From Pseudoxanthomonas suwonensis (GTDB lineage: Bacteria > Pseudomonadota > Gammaproteobacteria > Xanthomonadales > Xanthomonadaceae): 64,000 nt of DNA. The notes under the pieces are model-generated. The model was not told the DNA's origin and made no database searches. It saw only the letters and a program-made list of their open reading frames with translations. Shown piece by piece: positions 39,723 through 49,996 of the stretch (position 1 is the first letter of the stretch; each line of letters opens with the position of its first letter). The stretch lies in the NCBI RefSeq assembly GCF_000972865.1, contig NZ_CP011144.1:2604001-2668000 (forward strand), given 5' to 3'. Made by a program: the position numbers and the translations under genes.

Positions 39723-42239
39723 TCAGGCCCCGGTGGCGGGCGGCGAGGTTCCTTCGTCCTGCGGCCCCTTGCGCGCCAGCGCCTGGCGCAGCTCGTCGGG
39801 GAGCCCGCGCAGGTGCAGGTCGCGCTGCGGGAACGGGATCCCGATGCCCGCCCGGGCCAGGGCCTCGTACAGGCGGCCGACCAGCTGGCTGCGCAGCGAG
39901 ACCCAGTTGTCGAAATCGTTCGTCCAGGCGCGCACCCTGAAATCCAGCGCGCTGTCGCCGAAGCCCTGGAACAGCGCCACCGGCGCCGGATCGCCGGCGA
40001 TTCCCGGCATCTCGCGCGCGGTCTTCACCAGCACCTCCGCCACCAGCGCCGGATCGGAGCCATAGGCCACGCCGAGGTCGAACTCGATCCGCCGGTTGCG
40101 GTCGCGCAGGGTCCAGTTGGTCACCTTCTCCGACAGCAGTATGCCGTTGGGCACGACCACGTCGGCGCCGTCGAAGGTGCGCACCGTGGTCGCGCGCATG
40201 CCGATCTCGCGCACCCGGCCGCTGGTGCCGGCCACGTCCACCGCATCGCCCGGCTGCACCGGGCGCTCGAACATCAGGATGAGGCCGGACACGAAGTTCT
40301 TCACCACGTCCTGGAGCCCCAGGCCTATGCCCACGCCCAGCGCGCCGAACAGCAGGGTGAGCTGGCCGAGCTTGAAGCCGGCCACCGACAACGCCGCCAG
40401 CAGGCCGAACAGGAGCATCGCGTAGTAGGTCAGCGAGGCGATGCTGTTGCCCACCCCGCGCGGCAGCGACATCCGCGACAGCACCTCCTCCTGCAGCAGC
40501 ACCCGCACCAGCCGCGAGAGCCAGAAGGCGATGAACACCGCTACCACGAACGCGAGCACGTCGCCCAGGCTCATCGCGAACTGGCCATAGGTGAACCGGT
40601 GGGTGATCACGCCTTCGACGAAGCCGTACACCGGCCGGAACACGCGGAACCGCTGCATCGTGAACACCGCCCAGCCGACGGCCATGGCGACCACGATCAG
40701 CCGCAGCAGCAGGTCCGGCAGGCTGGTCGCGCCGGTCCGGACCAGGTGGACGCGGTTGGCGAGCCCTTCCGCCAGCAGCTCCCGCAGCAGCGCGGCGAAT
40801 ACGTTGGCCGCCGCGTAGAGCAGCAGCGCCATGAAGCCGCTGTCGAAGACGCCCGTCATCAGCATCTCCGACAGCGAGGCGTTGCCGAACAGGTTGGCCA
40901 CGATCGACACTGACAACAGCACCGCCCCGGCCCATGCGATCACCCGGACCAGGCGCAGCGTCCTCCCCGCCTTGCCGTCGCGGACGGCATGCCGCGACGC
41001 CCACAGCAACCACAGGGTCGAGGCGATCGCCAGCGCGGCGAGGATGACCTGGTACCAGCGGTACAGCACGCTGGAGGCCAGCAGCAGGAACGACAGCCGC
41101 AGCAGGAGGAAGAAGCCGGCGGCCAGGTAGGGCCATGCTCCCAGCAGCCTGCGGCTGTCCGCCGGCAGCAGGCGCAGCACCGGCACCACGGCCACGACCA
41201 TCATGAACTGGTGCAGCAGCAGCGGGGCATTGGGCTCGAAGACCATCACCCCGATCGCCGAAAGCAGCAGCCACGACGAGAACGGACGGCCCAGCACGCG
41301 CAGCGTGGCCGGATCGCGCGATCCGGCCGGTCCGCGCCGGCTGCGGGCGGCCAGCCACAGCAGGAACGGCAACAGCAGCAGCTGCAGCAGGTTCAGCACG
41401 CGCTGGTTGGGCAGGTTGGCCGCCGAGTACTGGCGCAGGAACCCGCCTTCCAGCACCAGGCCGCGCTGGAGGATATCCATCTCGCCGTCGCTGTAATCGG
41501 CCGGGTCCGCGCCCATCCGCCACAAGGGCGGCGCCTCCACCCGCAGCAGTTGCCGGTCGATGTATCCGATCGCGTTCTCGACCGACTGCTGCCCGGTCTG
41601 GATGCCCGCCTCGAGCCGGTTGGCGCGGCGCCCCAGTTCGATCTGCCCGAGCAGCGGCGCGGACAGCGCCTGTTCGGACGATTCCAGCTCGGCGATGACC
41701 ACGTCGATGCGGTCGGACAGCGCGGCCGGCATCGATCCGGCCGTCGCGGCCGCGCGGGTGGCCTCCCAGTCCGCGCGCCGGCGCGCCAGTTCCGCCGCGT
41801 CGCCGACGTAGGGGTCGATGGTCGCGGCCAGGTCGGCCTTCCAGTGCTGGAAGCGGTGGGCGTCGAAAGCCCAGTAGCGGTCCAGGCTTTCCAGTCGCAG
41901 GATCGGCATGGCGCGCAGCCGGCTGGCCCCTGCCTGGCGGTTCTTCTCGTCGACCGAAGCCTCGATCGCCTGCAACCGGGACAGCATTCCGGCTGCGGGA
42001 TCGGCCGAGGCCGCGCGCATCGCCACGGCAGTGGCGAAGCGCTCGTCGCTGTCGGCGCGCCGGGGAATGTCGGCCAGCGCTATGACCTGGGGGCCGCCCT
42101 CGTCGCTCTTTGCTGACGCCGTTGTCTGCGCGGTTGCCTTTGTGGTCGCCGGCACCGGGACCTGCGCCCGGGCTGTGCCCGGGAAACCCAGCGCGACGAC
42201 CGACGCAAGCAACAGGTTCGGCAGGCAGGTCAGGCGCAT
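39723..42239 (-). CDS. Mechanosensitive channel, large MscS family (DUF3772 type)
   Basis: An 838-aa inner-membrane protein with a signal peptide (LPNLLLASVVALGFPGTARA), a periplasmic helical domain of about 250 residues, around eleven transmembrane helices, and a C-terminal MscS core: pore helix LTLLFGALGVGIGLGLQDVV, then NFVSGLILMFERPVQPGD and the beta domain DGADVVVPNGILLSEKVTNW. This opens under membrane tension to release solutes. The size and the periplasmic domain place it with the MscK/YbiO-like long members rather than MscS itself. Single gene. Confidence 0.92.
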   Translation of the reverse strand: MRLTCLPNLLLASVVALGFPGTARAQVPVPATTKATAQTTASAKSDEGGPQVIALADIPRRADSDERFATAVAMRAASADPAAGMLSRLQAIEASVDEKNRQAGASRLRAMPILRLESLDRYWAFDAHRFQHWKADLAATIDPYVGDAAELARRRADWEATRAAATAGSMPAALSDRIDVVIAELESSEQALSAPLLGQIELGRRANRLEAGIQTGQQSVENAIGYIDRQLLRVEAPPLWRMGADPADYSDGEMDILQRGLVLEGGFLRQYSAANLPNQRVLNLLQLLLLPFLLWLAARSRRGPAGSRDPATLRVLGRPFSSWLLLSAIGVMVFEPNAPLLLHQFMMVVAVVPVLRLLPADSRRLLGAWPYLAAGFFLLLRLSFLLLASSVLYRWYQVILAALAIASTLWLLWASRHAVRDGKAGRTLRLVRVIAWAGAVLLSVSIVANLFGNASLSEMLMTGVFDSGFMALLLYAAANVFAALLRELLAEGLANRVHLVRTGATSLPDLLLRLIVVAMAVGWAVFTMQRFRVFRPVYGFVEGVITHRFTYGQFAMSLGDVLAFVVAVFIAFWLSRLVRVLLQEEVLSRMSLPRGVGNSIASLTYYAMLLFGLLAALSVAGFKLGQLTLLFGALGVGIGLGLQDVVKNFVSGLILMFERPVQPGDAVDVAGTSGRVREIGMRATTVRTFDGADVVVPNGILLSEKVTNWTLRDRNRRIEFDLGVAYGSDPALVAEVLVKTAREMPGIAGDPAPVALFQGFGDSALDFRVRAWTNDFDNWVSLRSQLVGRLYEALARAGIGIPFPQRDLHLRGLPDELRQALARKGPQDEGTSPPATGA

Positions 42240-42348
42240 GGGGCTCCCGTTGCGGCAAGGCGTCGCTACGGAGTCTACGATGCTTCCGCGGCAGCCTGTC
42301 GGTGTGCCAGCTGCCTGGCAGACCTGGCTACCAGGCCGGCCGCATGAC

Positions 42349-44088
42349 TCAGCCGTCGACCGTCGCGTCCGACGTCTTCGACAGTTCCGCCGCGCGCCGC
42401 TCGTCCAGGTGGCGCTGCAGCCTTGCCACGTCCTCCGCCGACCAGTCGTCGATGCCGGTGGCTTCCAGCCAGGCGTCGATGTAGTGCGACGGCGCGTAGA
42501 CGTGGCCGAAACCCATCGGCGCGCTCATCGACAGCGAGGTGTCCATCGCCATCTGCATCATCGTCACTACCGGGTACCAGCGCATCGACGGCGATACGTC
42601 CGGTGGCCGCGGCTCCTCGAGCAGCTCCGGCTTGCGGAAGAAGCCGTGGCGGTCGAAGAAGGTGACCGCGTCGCTGCCGTACTGCAGGTAGACCACCCGC
42701 AGCGGTCCCCACGGCGTGCCCGCCGGGGTCGAACTGCCGTGCTGATTCATGAAGCGCACGAACGAGCCGTCGTGGAACCGCGGCAGCCAGACCGGGCTGC
42801 CCGGTTCGCGCGCGCGGGTCGCGCCGGCCCACTGGCTGGCCGCGAACGGCGGCCCGCTCCACACCGCGCCGTGGAAAGGATCCTCCAGCAACTCGAACAT
42901 CTGGAACGAGCGCTCGGAGTTGAGTGCCCCCAGGCTGAGGCCGTGCAGGTACAGCATCGGTCGCTGCTCGCGCGGCAGGGTGCGCCAGTGGCCGTAGACC
43001 TCACGGAACAGCGCCCGCGCGGTGACCCCGCCGGTGTCCGGATCGAGGAACAGGGTCAGCGGGCTGGACAGGTAGGAGTACTGGACCGCGACGCTGGCGA
43101 CGTCGCCGCGGTAGAGGTATTCGATGCCGTCGATGCCGGAAGGGTCGACCCAGCCGGTGCCGGTCGGGGTGATGATGATCAGCGCCTTGCGCTCGAAGCC
43201 GCCGACGCGCTTGAGTTCCTCCAGCGCCAACCGGGCCCGCTCCTCCGGCGTGTCGCCGGTCGGCAGGCCGGCGTACACACGCAGCGGGGCCTTGGCCCCG
43301 GGGCCGGCGAAGCTGGCGAGGTCCTCGGCCGTGGGCCGGGCGGCGACGTAGCGCCGGCCCATCCGGCCCAGCTGGTCCCAGGCCACCAGCGACTGTGCGC
43401 TGCCGGGGCTGTCCCAGGCCGTCGGCGGCGGCATGTCCGGCGGGATCAGCGCGTCGGCCTGGCGGTAGGAGGCGTCGAGCATGTCCAGGATCGAACTGAA
43501 GATCACGCCGTTGACCAGGCCAACCAGCAGCAGGACGCCGCCGATGGCGCCCACGACGCTGGCGATCCGCCGCGGGATCCGGCGGGCGACCAGGCGCATC
43601 ACCGCGTGCACCAGCATCAGCGCCGCGCGGCCCAGCACGATGGCCAGCAGCGCGACCACGGCCGCGCCCACGGCCACGCCGAGGATCCGTGACGGACCGG
43701 CCGGATCCAGGTGCATCAGCTCGCGGACGATGTTCTCCCAGTGCTGGCCGGACCACAGGCCGAAAGCGGCGAGGGCGGCGCAGGCCGCGATCACGATCCG
43801 GCGGCGGCGTTCACCCTCGGCGCGCGGCAGCGGCAGCTCGAGGTAGCCCCACAGCCAGCGCAGCAGGACGCCCAGGCCGTAGCCGGCGGCCAGGCACAGG
43901 CCCGACAGCGCGGCCTGGGCGACGGTGACGCGCGGCGTCAGGCTGGGCGTGAGCGAGGCGAGGAAGAACAGTGCGCCGAGCACCAGCCCGGTATTGCCGA
44001 GGCGCCCGAACAGGCGCCTGCGGATGTGGCCGACCGCGTTGCGGCCGTGTTCGCCCAGCGTGGTACGTGCAGTTGCGGCCTCGTTCAC
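42349..44088 (-). CDS. Membrane alpha/beta hydrolase (Abhydrolase_9 family)
   Basis: A 579-aa protein: about four N-terminal transmembrane helices (LVLGALFFLASLTPSLTPR and following; the Abhydrolase_9 N-terminal domain), then a soluble alpha/beta-hydrolase domain with nucleophile elbow LHGLSLGALNS (G-x-S-x-G) and LIIITPTGTGWVDP. Conserved PSHYIDAWLEATG near the end supplies the likely catalytic His. The substrate is unknown for this family; an envelope lipid or ester is plausible. GTG 44088 is chosen (AGGGGAG nine bases upstream). The frame runs on upstream to 45543 but that part is antisense to the next gene. Confidence 0.87.
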   Translation of the reverse strand: MNEAATARTTLGEHGRNAVGHIRRRLFGRLGNTGLVLGALFFLASLTPSLTPRVTVAQAALSGLCLAAGYGLGVLLRWLWGYLELPLPRAEGERRRRIVIAACAALAAFGLWSGQHWENIVRELMHLDPAGPSRILGVAVGAAVVALLAIVLGRAALMLVHAVMRLVARRIPRRIASVVGAIGGVLLLVGLVNGVIFSSILDMLDASYRQADALIPPDMPPPTAWDSPGSAQSLVAWDQLGRMGRRYVAARPTAEDLASFAGPGAKAPLRVYAGLPTGDTPEERARLALEELKRVGGFERKALIIITPTGTGWVDPSGIDGIEYLYRGDVASVAVQYSYLSSPLTLFLDPDTGGVTARALFREVYGHWRTLPREQRPMLYLHGLSLGALNSERSFQMFELLEDPFHGAVWSGPPFAASQWAGATRAREPGSPVWLPRFHDGSFVRFMNQHGSSTPAGTPWGPLRVVYLQYGSDAVTFFDRHGFFRKPELLEEPRPPDVSPSMRWYPVVTMMQMAMDTSLSMSAPMGFGHVYAPSHYIDAWLEATGIDDWSAEDVARLQRHLDERRAAELSKTSDATVDG

Positions 44089-44226
44089 CCCGATGCTCCC
44101 CTGGCTCCCGCGCCGGCCCACTATAAGCGGTGCCACGCCGTCCCGTGACCGCGGCCGCGGTTCCGGCGCCGGCGGAAAGCCGGGGACCGGCGGCGCGGGT
44201 AAGATCGCTGCATTCCGTCTGCAACC

Positions 44227-45336
44227 ATGCCCATGTCCCAGCGCGACTGGGTGGCCACCGCCATCCACAAGATCGAGGCCGACTTCAACCGTTCGGCCGA
44301 CACCCACCTGATCCCGCTGCCGCTGCCCGGCTACCCGGGCGTCGACGTCTACCTGAAGGACGAGTCCAGCCACCCGACCGGCAGCCTCAAGCACCGGCTG
44401 GCGCGCTCGCTGTTCCTGTACGCGCTGGCCAACGGCTGGCTGCGCGCGGACAGCACCGTGGTCGAGGCCTCCAGCGGATCGACCGCGGTGTCCGAGGCGT
44501 ATTTCGCCCGGCTGCTGGGGATGCCGTTCATCGCGGTGATGCCGGCCTCGACCTCGCCGGAGAAGATCGCCGCGATCGAGTTCCAGGGCGGGCGCTGCCA
44601 CCTGGTCGAAAGCGCCTGTTCGCTCAACGAGGAGTCCGAGCGGTTGGCGCGCGAGACCGGCGGCCACTTCATGGACCAGTTCACCTACGCCGAACGGGCT
44701 ACGGACTGGCGCGCGAACAACAACATCGCCGAGTCGATCTTCAAGCAGATGGGCGAGGAGCCGCATCCGGTGCCGGCCTGGATCGTGTGCGGGCCGGGCA
44801 CCGGCGGCACCAGCGCGACGTTGGGGCGCTATGTGCGCTACCGCCGCCACGACACCCGGGTGCTGTGCGCCGACCCGGAGACGTCGGTGTTCTACGACTA
44901 CTACACGGCCTGCCGTGAGGGGCGTGCCGACCCGTCGCTGGCGCTGCCGCGCGGTTCGCGAATCGAGGGCATCGGCCGGCCGCGGGTGGAGCGCAGCTTC
45001 ATCGCCAGTTGCGTGGACGCGATGGTCAAGGTGCCCGACGCGCTGAGCCTTGCGGCGATGCGCCACGTCAGCGCGGTGCTGGGCCGGCGCGTAGGCGGGT
45101 CCACCGGCACCAACTTCATTGGCGTGCTGCGTGCGGCCCAGGCCATGCGCGAGGCGGGGCAGGCCGGTTCGATCGTGAGCATCCTCTGCGACAGCGGCCA
45201 GCGCTACGCGCACAGCTACTACGACCCGGCCTGGTACGAACGCCATGGCATCGACGTGGCCGGCGCCGACCGCGCCATCGCCGAGGCGGTGGCCGGCGGG
45301 ACGCTGGACGGACTGCCCGCCTGCGGCGACCTGTAG
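44227..45336 (+). CDS. PLP-dependent L-cysteine desulfhydrase / cysteine synthase-like (Cds1 type)
   Basis: A 369-aa fold-type II PLP enzyme. [20 protein letters not shown] holds the PLP lysine (SLKHR), [20 protein letters not shown] the substrate loop, and [17 protein letters not shown] the phosphate-binding loop. The line-by-line agreement with Cds1 of Mycobacterium tuberculosis ([50 protein letters not shown]), which breaks cysteine into H2S, pyruvate and ammonia, is the reason for the name. Synthase activity is not excluded. Cytoplasmic, single gene, followed by a structured repeat. Confidence 0.88.
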   Translation: MPMSQRDWVATAIHKIEADFNRSADTHLIPLPLPGYPGVDVYLKDESSHPTGSLKHRLARSLFLYALANGWLRADSTVVEASSGSTAVSEAYFARLLGMPFIAVMPASTSPEKIAAIEFQGGRCHLVESACSLNEESERLARETGGHFMDQFTYAERATDWRANNNIAESIFKQMGEEPHPVPAWIVCGPGTGGTSATLGRYVRYRRHDTRVLCADPETSVFYDYYTACREGRADPSLALPRGSRIEGIGRPRVERSFIASCVDAMVKVPDALSLAAMRHVSAVLGRRVGGSTGTNFIGVLRAAQAMREAGQAGSIVSILCDSGQRYAHSYYDPAWYERHGIDVAGADRAIAEAVAGGTLDGLPACGDL

Positions 45337-45419
45337 GCCCGCTTTTGTCAGGCTGTTGGCCCATTCGAGGGGACGCGTCGCGACGGCAACCGCAACCGCG
45401 AAGTCAAGAACGCCGGGTG

Positions 45420-45550
45420 TGGTCGGCTTCGGTCTGAGCCGCGGCGGGCCGAGGGTATTGCGGTCGTCTCGACGGCACATCCCTGTGCCGACTCGCCGAC
45501 GTGGCCATCCCTGGACACTGCCGCAATACCCCCGGCCCGCCACGTCTCCG
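45420..45550 (+). repeat. Structured intergenic element, copy A
   Basis: About 130 bp with arms GCGGGCCGAGGGTATTGCGG (45444-45463) and CCGCAATACCCCCGGCCCGC (45521-45540) and an internal hairpin GGCACA-TCCC-TGTGCC. A copy of roughly 88% identity lies in inverse orientation at 57558-57687, and the homology reaches a little further upstream (GCAACCGCAACCGC-like). Stem positions differ between copies in a compensated way, which points to a folded RNA or DNA element. It sits 84 bp downstream of the Cds1 gene. Confidence 0.65.
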
Positions 45551-45604
45551 GGAGCTTCCAGGTCGTGGCTCCGTTCGCAGTGTGGCGGCCAGCGCCCGGC
45601 TTTC

Positions 45605-45698
45605 TGTAGGAGCGGGCATGACCGCGACCCGGGCGTCGGAATCAGGAGGGCGTCGCCTGGGCCGACGGCGTCGGGTCGCGGTCATGCCCGCTCCTACA
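45605..45698. repeat. TGTAGGAGC palindromic repeat, GGGCATGACCGCGAC variant
   Basis: Both arms are of the GCGGGCATGACCGCGAC / GTCGCGGTCATGCCCGC type, a third arm version of the family (also at 50079 and 60551). The 710-bp gap between the Cds1 and oligopeptidase A genes also holds the structured element (45420-45550) and a half palindrome GTCATCCCCGCGCAGGCGGG near 45911. No gene is evident in it. Confidence 0.85.
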
Positions 45699-46045
45699 GA
45701 AAGCGGCACCGTCGCGGCTTGCCCCCTCCCTTTCGCACGCAGGCGAAGGGGGGAAGCGGGCCGCTTGCACGCCACTGGCGTGCAGCCCGATGAACGCCCC
45801 AAGACCGTGCCTGGGGCCGCTCCGGTCCTGGAAGTCCGCGATCGGATCCTTGACCATCAAACGTAGATGGAGCGCAGCCGCAGCCCGCGTCGTCGGCGCA
45901 TCTTCCGGTCGTCATCCCCGCGCAGGCGGGAGGCGCTCCACAGCAGCCGCAGGCTGATCATCCAGTGACTTGGCCTTTCCCGCCGGCTTGATTTCCGCCG
46001 CCGCCGCGCGCATCTAGTCGGACGACTCCCCATGGTTCGCCTCCC

Positions 46046-48094
46046 ATGCAAGACAACCCGCTGCTCGACTTCTCCGACCTGCCACGCTTCGACGCGATCC
46101 GCCCGGACCACATCGGCCCGGCCATCGACGCGCTGTTGGCCGAAGCCGAAGCGGCGGTTGCCGCCGCGGAGAAGGTCGCGCCGGTCACCTGGGACGGTTT
46201 CGTCATCCCGCTGGAGGACGCCACCGAGCGCCTGTGGCGGGCCTGGGGCCAGGTCGGCCACCTGCAGGCGGTGGTGAACACGCCGGAGCTGCGCGAGGCC
46301 TACAACGCCAACCTGCCCAAGGTGACCCGCTTCGGCAGCGCGCTGGGCCAGAACCTGGCGCTGTTCGCGCAATACCGCGCGCTGGCGCAGTCGCCGGAAT
46401 ACGCCGGCTACGATGCGGTCCGGGGCAAGGTGGTGGAGAACGCGCTGCGCGACTTCCGCCTCGGCGGCGCCGAGTTGGCCGAGGCCGACAAGGCGCGCTT
46501 TGCCGCGATCCAGGAGGAACTGGCGGCGCTGTCGGCCAAGTTCTCCGAGAACGTGCTCGACGCCACCGACGCGTTCGCGCTGTACGTGGAGGACGAGGCG
46601 CGCCTGGCCGGGCTGCCGGACGAAGTGGTCGCGGCCGCGCGCGCGGCCGCGGAGAAGGACGGCCGGCCGGGCTGGAAGCTGACCCTGCAGATGCCGTGCT
46701 ACCTGCCGGTGCAGGCCTACGCCGAGGACCGCGCGCTGCGCGAGGCGCTGTACCGGGCCAACGGCCTGCGCGCGTCGGAGGCCGGGCCGCCGGAACTGGA
46801 CAACAGCGGGCTCATCGACCGGATCCTGGCGCTGCGCGCCGAGCTGGCCGCGCTGCTGGGCTTCGCCGGCTATGCCGAGTATTCGCTGGCGACCAAGATG
46901 GCGCAGTCGCCGGGCGAGGTGCTGGAGTTCCTGCGCGACCTGGCCGGGCGGGCGCTGCCGTTCGCGCGCCGCGATCGCGCCGAGCTGGAGGCCTTCGCCC
47001 GCGACGAGCTCGGGCTGGACGCGCTGGAGCCGTGGGACCTGGGCTATGCCAGCGAGAAGCTGAAGCAGGCCCGCTACAGCTATTCCGAGCAGGAGGTGAA
47101 GCGCTACTTCACCGAGCCCAAGGTGCTGGCCGGCCTGTTCGACGTGATCGAATCGCTGTACCGGGTGAAGGTGCGTCCCGACAGCGCGCCGGCCTGGCAC
47201 GGGGACGTGCGCTTCTACCGGGTCGAGGATGCCTCGGGTCGCCTGCTGGGGCAGTTCTATCTGGACCTGTACGCACGCGAAGGCAAGCGCGGCGGCGCCT
47301 GGATGGACGACTGCCGCAACCGGCGGATCAAGGTCTCGGGCACGCAGACGCCGCTGGTCTACCTGGTGTGCAACTTCGGCAAGGGCGTGGACGGCAGGCC
47401 GGCGACCTTCAGCCACAACGAGGTCACGACCCTGTTCCACGAGATGGGCCACGGCCTGCACCAGCTGCTGACCGCGGTCGGCGAACTGCCGGTGGCCGGC
47501 ATCAACGGCGTGGAGTGGGACGCGGTGGAGCTGCCCAGCCAGTTCATGGAGAACTTCTGCTGGGAGTGGGAACGGGTACGGGCGATGACCGCGCACGTGG
47601 ACACCGGCGAGCCGCTGCCGCGCGAACTGTTCGAGCGGATGCTGGCGGCGAAGAACTTCCAGAGCGGCATGTTCACCGTGCGCCAGCTGGAGTTCGCGCT
47701 GTTCGACATGGAACTGCACAGCCGCTTCGACCCGGCGCAGGACAGCGTGCTGCAGCTGCTGGAGCGGGTGCGCGACGAGGTCGCGGTCAACCGCGCCCCG
47801 GCCTGGCACCGCTTCCCGCATCAGTTCAGCCACATCTTCGCCGGCGGCTACGCGGCCGGCTACTACAGCTACAAGTGGGCCGAGGTGCTCAGCGCCGATG
47901 CCTATGCCGCGTTCGAGGAGGCGCCGGAGCGGCTGGCCGAGACCGGTGCGCGCTTCCTGCGCGAGATCCTGTCGCGCGGCGGCAGCCGCAGCGCGCTGGA
48001 GAACTTCACCGCCTTCCGCGGCCGCGCGCCGAGCATCGACGCGCTGCTGCGCCACAGCGGCATGGGCGAGGTCAGTCCCGCGATGCGGGCCTGA
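46046..48094 (+). CDS. prlC: Oligopeptidase A (M3 zinc metallopeptidase)
   Basis: Degrades short peptides, including cleaved signal peptides, in the cytoplasm. The 682-aa protein begins NPLLDFSDLPRFDAIRPDHI, as in E. coli OpdA/PrlC, and carries the HExxH zinc site in TLFHEMGHGLHQLL (His near 466) with the third ligand in the VEWDAVELPSQFMENF region. The C-terminal catalytic bowl ends with HIFAGGYAAGYYSYKWAEVL, a strong M3 signature. Length is normal (E. coli 680). Convergent with fabB, separated by paired hairpins. Confidence 0.95.
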   Translation: MQDNPLLDFSDLPRFDAIRPDHIGPAIDALLAEAEAAVAAAEKVAPVTWDGFVIPLEDATERLWRAWGQVGHLQAVVNTPELREAYNANLPKVTRFGSALGQNLALFAQYRALAQSPEYAGYDAVRGKVVENALRDFRLGGAELAEADKARFAAIQEELAALSAKFSENVLDATDAFALYVEDEARLAGLPDEVVAAARAAAEKDGRPGWKLTLQMPCYLPVQAYAEDRALREALYRANGLRASEAGPPELDNSGLIDRILALRAELAALLGFAGYAEYSLATKMAQSPGEVLEFLRDLAGRALPFARRDRAELEAFARDELGLDALEPWDLGYASEKLKQARYSYSEQEVKRYFTEPKVLAGLFDVIESLYRVKVRPDSAPAWHGDVRFYRVEDASGRLLGQFYLDLYAREGKRGGAWMDDCRNRRIKVSGTQTPLVYLVCNFGKGVDGRPATFSHNEVTTLFHEMGHGLHQLLTAVGELPVAGINGVEWDAVELPSQFMENFCWEWERVRAMTAHVDTGEPLPRELFERMLAAKNFQSGMFTVRQLEFALFDMELHSRFDPAQDSVLQLLERVRDEVAVNRAPAWHRFPHQFSHIFAGGYAAGYYSYKWAEVLSADAYAAFEEAPERLAETGARFLREILSRGGSRSALENFTAFRGRAPSIDALLRHSGMGEVSPAMRA

Positions 48095-48162
48095 CCCCCA
48101 AAGTTCGCTGCGCGAACTTCGGGCCCCGCGCATCAGCTTCCAAATCCCCGCGGCTCCGCCGC

Positions 48163-48183
48163 GCCCCCTTTACTAAAGGGGGC
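48163..48183. terminator. Bidirectional hairpin between prlC and fabB
   Basis: GCCCCCTTTA-C-TAAAGGGGGC is a perfect 10-bp-arm palindrome with a one-base centre. A second hairpin, AAGTTCGC-TGC-GCGAACTT, lies at about 48101-48119 just after the prlC stop. The genes are convergent. No clear U-tract follows on either strand, so termination strength is uncertain. Confidence 0.55.
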
Positions 48184-48204
48184 TCTTCCTTCCGGCAAGG
48201 GCGA

Positions 48205-49416
48205 TCAGGGCCGCGCGAACACCAGCGTGGCGTTGGTCCCGCCGAAGCCGAAGCTGTTGGAAGCGACCAGGTCGAGCTTTGCTTCGCGGCTCTCGCGCAC
48301 GATCGGGAAGCCTTCGGCGCGCTCGTCGAGGGTCTCGATGTTGGCCGAGCCGGCGATGAAGCCGTCGCGCATCATCAGCAGGCAGTAGATCGCCTCGTGC
48401 ACGCTGGCCGCGCCGAGCGAGTGGCCCGACAGCGCCTTGGTCGAGGACAGCGGCGGCACCGCGTCGCCGAACACCTCGCGCACCGCGCCCAGCTCGGTGA
48501 TGTCGCCCAGCGGGGTGGAGGTGCCGTGGGTGTTGAGGTAGTCGACCTGGCGATCCTCCAGTCCCTGCAGCGCCATGCGCATGCAGCGCACCGCGCCCTC
48601 GCCGGACGGGGCGACCATGTCGGCGCCGTCGGAGGTCACCCCGTAGCCGACCAGCTCGGCATGGATGCGCGCGCCGCGCGCGACCGCGTGGTCCCAGTCC
48701 TCCAGCACCAGCATCCCGCCGCCGCCGGCGATGACGAAGCCGTCGCGGTTGGCGTCATACGGGCGCGAGGCCTGCGCGGGACGGTCGTTGAACGAAGAGG
48801 ACAGCGCGCCCATCGCGTCGAACATCACGCTCATGGTCCAGTCCAGGTCCTCGCCGCCGCCGGCGAAGACGATGTCCTGGGCACCATGCCGGATCAGGTC
48901 GGCCGCCGCGCCGATGCAGTGCGCCGAGGTCGCGCAGGCCGCGCCGATCGAGTAGCTGAGCCCCTTGATCTTGAACGCGGTGGCCAGGTTGGCCGACACG
49001 GTTGAGCACATCGTGCGCGGCACCATGTACGGGCCGACCTTGCGCACGCCGCGGTCGCGCAGCAGGTCGGCGGTCTCCACCTGCCAGCGGCTGGAGCCGC
49101 CGCCGGAGCCGGCGATCAGGCCGGTGCGCGGATCGCTGACCTGGGCCTCGTCCAGGCCGGCGTCGGCGATCGCGTCGCGCAGGGACACGTAGCTGTAGGC
49201 CGCCGCATCGCTCATGAAGCGCTTGAGCTTGCGGTCGATGGCCGCGTCCAGGTCCAGCTCGACCGCGCCGCCGACCTGGCTGCGCAGGCCGCGCTCGGCG
49301 TGGTCGGGCAGGAAGCGGATGCCGGGCCGGCCCTCGCGCAGCGCTGCGGAGACCGTGTCCAGGTCGTTGCCCAGGCAGGAGGCGATGCCCATGCCGGTGA
49401 TCGCGACGCGGCGCAT
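48205..49416 (-). CDS. fabB: 3-oxoacyl-[acyl-carrier-protein] synthase I
   Basis: Elongates acyl-ACP, in particular the unsaturated intermediate made by FabA. The 403-aa protein starts [18 protein letters not shown] as FabB proteins do; catalytic Cys lies in [14 protein letters not shown] (near 161), the two His in [10 protein letters not shown] and [17 protein letters not shown], and the tail ends [14 protein letters not shown]. fabA precedes it with one base between stop and start, the standard FabA-FabB operon for anaerobic-type unsaturated fatty acid synthesis. Confidence 0.96.
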   Translation of the reverse strand: MRRVAITGMGIASCLGNDLDTVSAALREGRPGIRFLPDHAERGLRSQVGGAVELDLDAAIDRKLKRFMSDAAAYSYVSLRDAIADAGLDEAQVSDPRTGLIAGSGGGSSRWQVETADLLRDRGVRKVGPYMVPRTMCSTVSANLATAFKIKGLSYSIGAACATSAHCIGAAADLIRHGAQDIVFAGGGEDLDWTMSVMFDAMGALSSSFNDRPAQASRPYDANRDGFVIAGGGGMLVLEDWDHAVARGARIHAELVGYGVTSDGADMVAPSGEGAVRCMRMALQGLEDRQVDYLNTHGTSTPLGDITELGAVREVFGDAVPPLSSTKALSGHSLGAASVHEAIYCLLMMRDGFIAGSANIETLDERAEGFPIVRESREAKLDLVASNSFGFGGTNATLVFARP

Positions 49417-49417
49417 C

Positions 49418-49933
49418 TCAGAAGTCCTCGGTGGAGGTGAACAGGCCCACGCGCAGGTCCTTGGCGGTGTAGATCTCGCGTCCGTCGACCAGCATGCGTG
49501 CGTCGCCCTGGGCCATCACCAGCTTGCGGTTGATCACCCGGCTGATGTCGATCTCGTAGGTGACCAGGGTGGCCTTGGGCAGTACCTGGCCGGTGAACTT
49601 GACCTCGCCGCAGCCCAGCGCGCGGCCACGGCCCGGCGCGCCCAGCCAGGTCAGGTAGAAGCCGACCAGCTGCCACATCGCGTCCAGGCCCAGGCAGCCG
49701 GGCATCACCGGGTCGCCGATGAAGTGGCACTGGAAGAACCACAGGTCCGGGCGGATGTCGAGTTCGGCGCGGACGAAGCCCTTGCCGTACTTGCCGCCGT
49801 CGTCGTTGATCTCGACGATGCGGTCGAACATCAGCATCGGGTCGGCGGGCAGGCGGGCGTCGCCGGAGGCGAACAGTTCCCCGCGGCCGCTGGCGACCAG
49901 CTGTTCGCGGGTGAACGAGGAAGCGCGAGTCAT
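49418..49933 (-). CDS. fabA: 3-hydroxydecanoyl-ACP dehydratase / isomerase
   Basis: Dehydrates 3-hydroxydecanoyl-ACP and isomerises trans-2 to cis-3-decenoyl-ACP, starting unsaturated fatty acids. The 171-aa protein reads [20 protein letters not shown] with catalytic His (about 70) and Asp (about 84), the FabA spacing, followed by [20 protein letters not shown] 49933 ([20 protein letters not shown]) matches the usual FabA start; an in-frame ATG at 50006 would add an unlikely 24 residues. It overlaps no gene and leads straight into fabB. A candidate operator lies about 40 bp upstream. Confidence 0.96.
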   Translation of the reverse strand: MTRASSFTREQLVASGRGELFASGDARLPADPMLMFDRIVEINDDGGKYGKGFVRAELDIRPDLWFFQCHFIGDPVMPGCLGLDAMWQLVGFYLTWLGAPGRGRALGCGEVKFTGQVLPKATLVTYEIDISRVINRKLVMAQGDARMLVDGREIYTAKDLRVGLFTSTEDF

Positions 49934-49972
49934 GAAAGGTCCGGTGGGGAAAAGCGATAAATCGTGCCCGAG

Positions 49973-49996
49973 AAACATCGTTTCAATCAAATGTTT
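49973..49996 (-). promoter_or_regulatory. Candidate operator upstream of fabA
   Basis: An inverted repeat AAACAT-N12-ATGTTT lies 40-63 bp upstream of the fabA start, in an otherwise AT-rich patch, overlapping a TTGATT/TTGAAA -35-like stretch. Unsaturated fatty acid synthesis genes are often controlled by TetR-type repressors (FabR, DesT) that bind such palindromes near fabA or fabB. The regulator here is not known. Confidence 0.35.

Noticed and set aside
42349..45543. Very long minus-strand frame of 1064 codons
   Set aside because: Only the part from GTG 44088 is the hydrolase gene; the rest is antisense to the Cds1-type gene and lacks family similarity. The same holds for the frame from 42258 to 38989, of which only the DUF3011 part is real.
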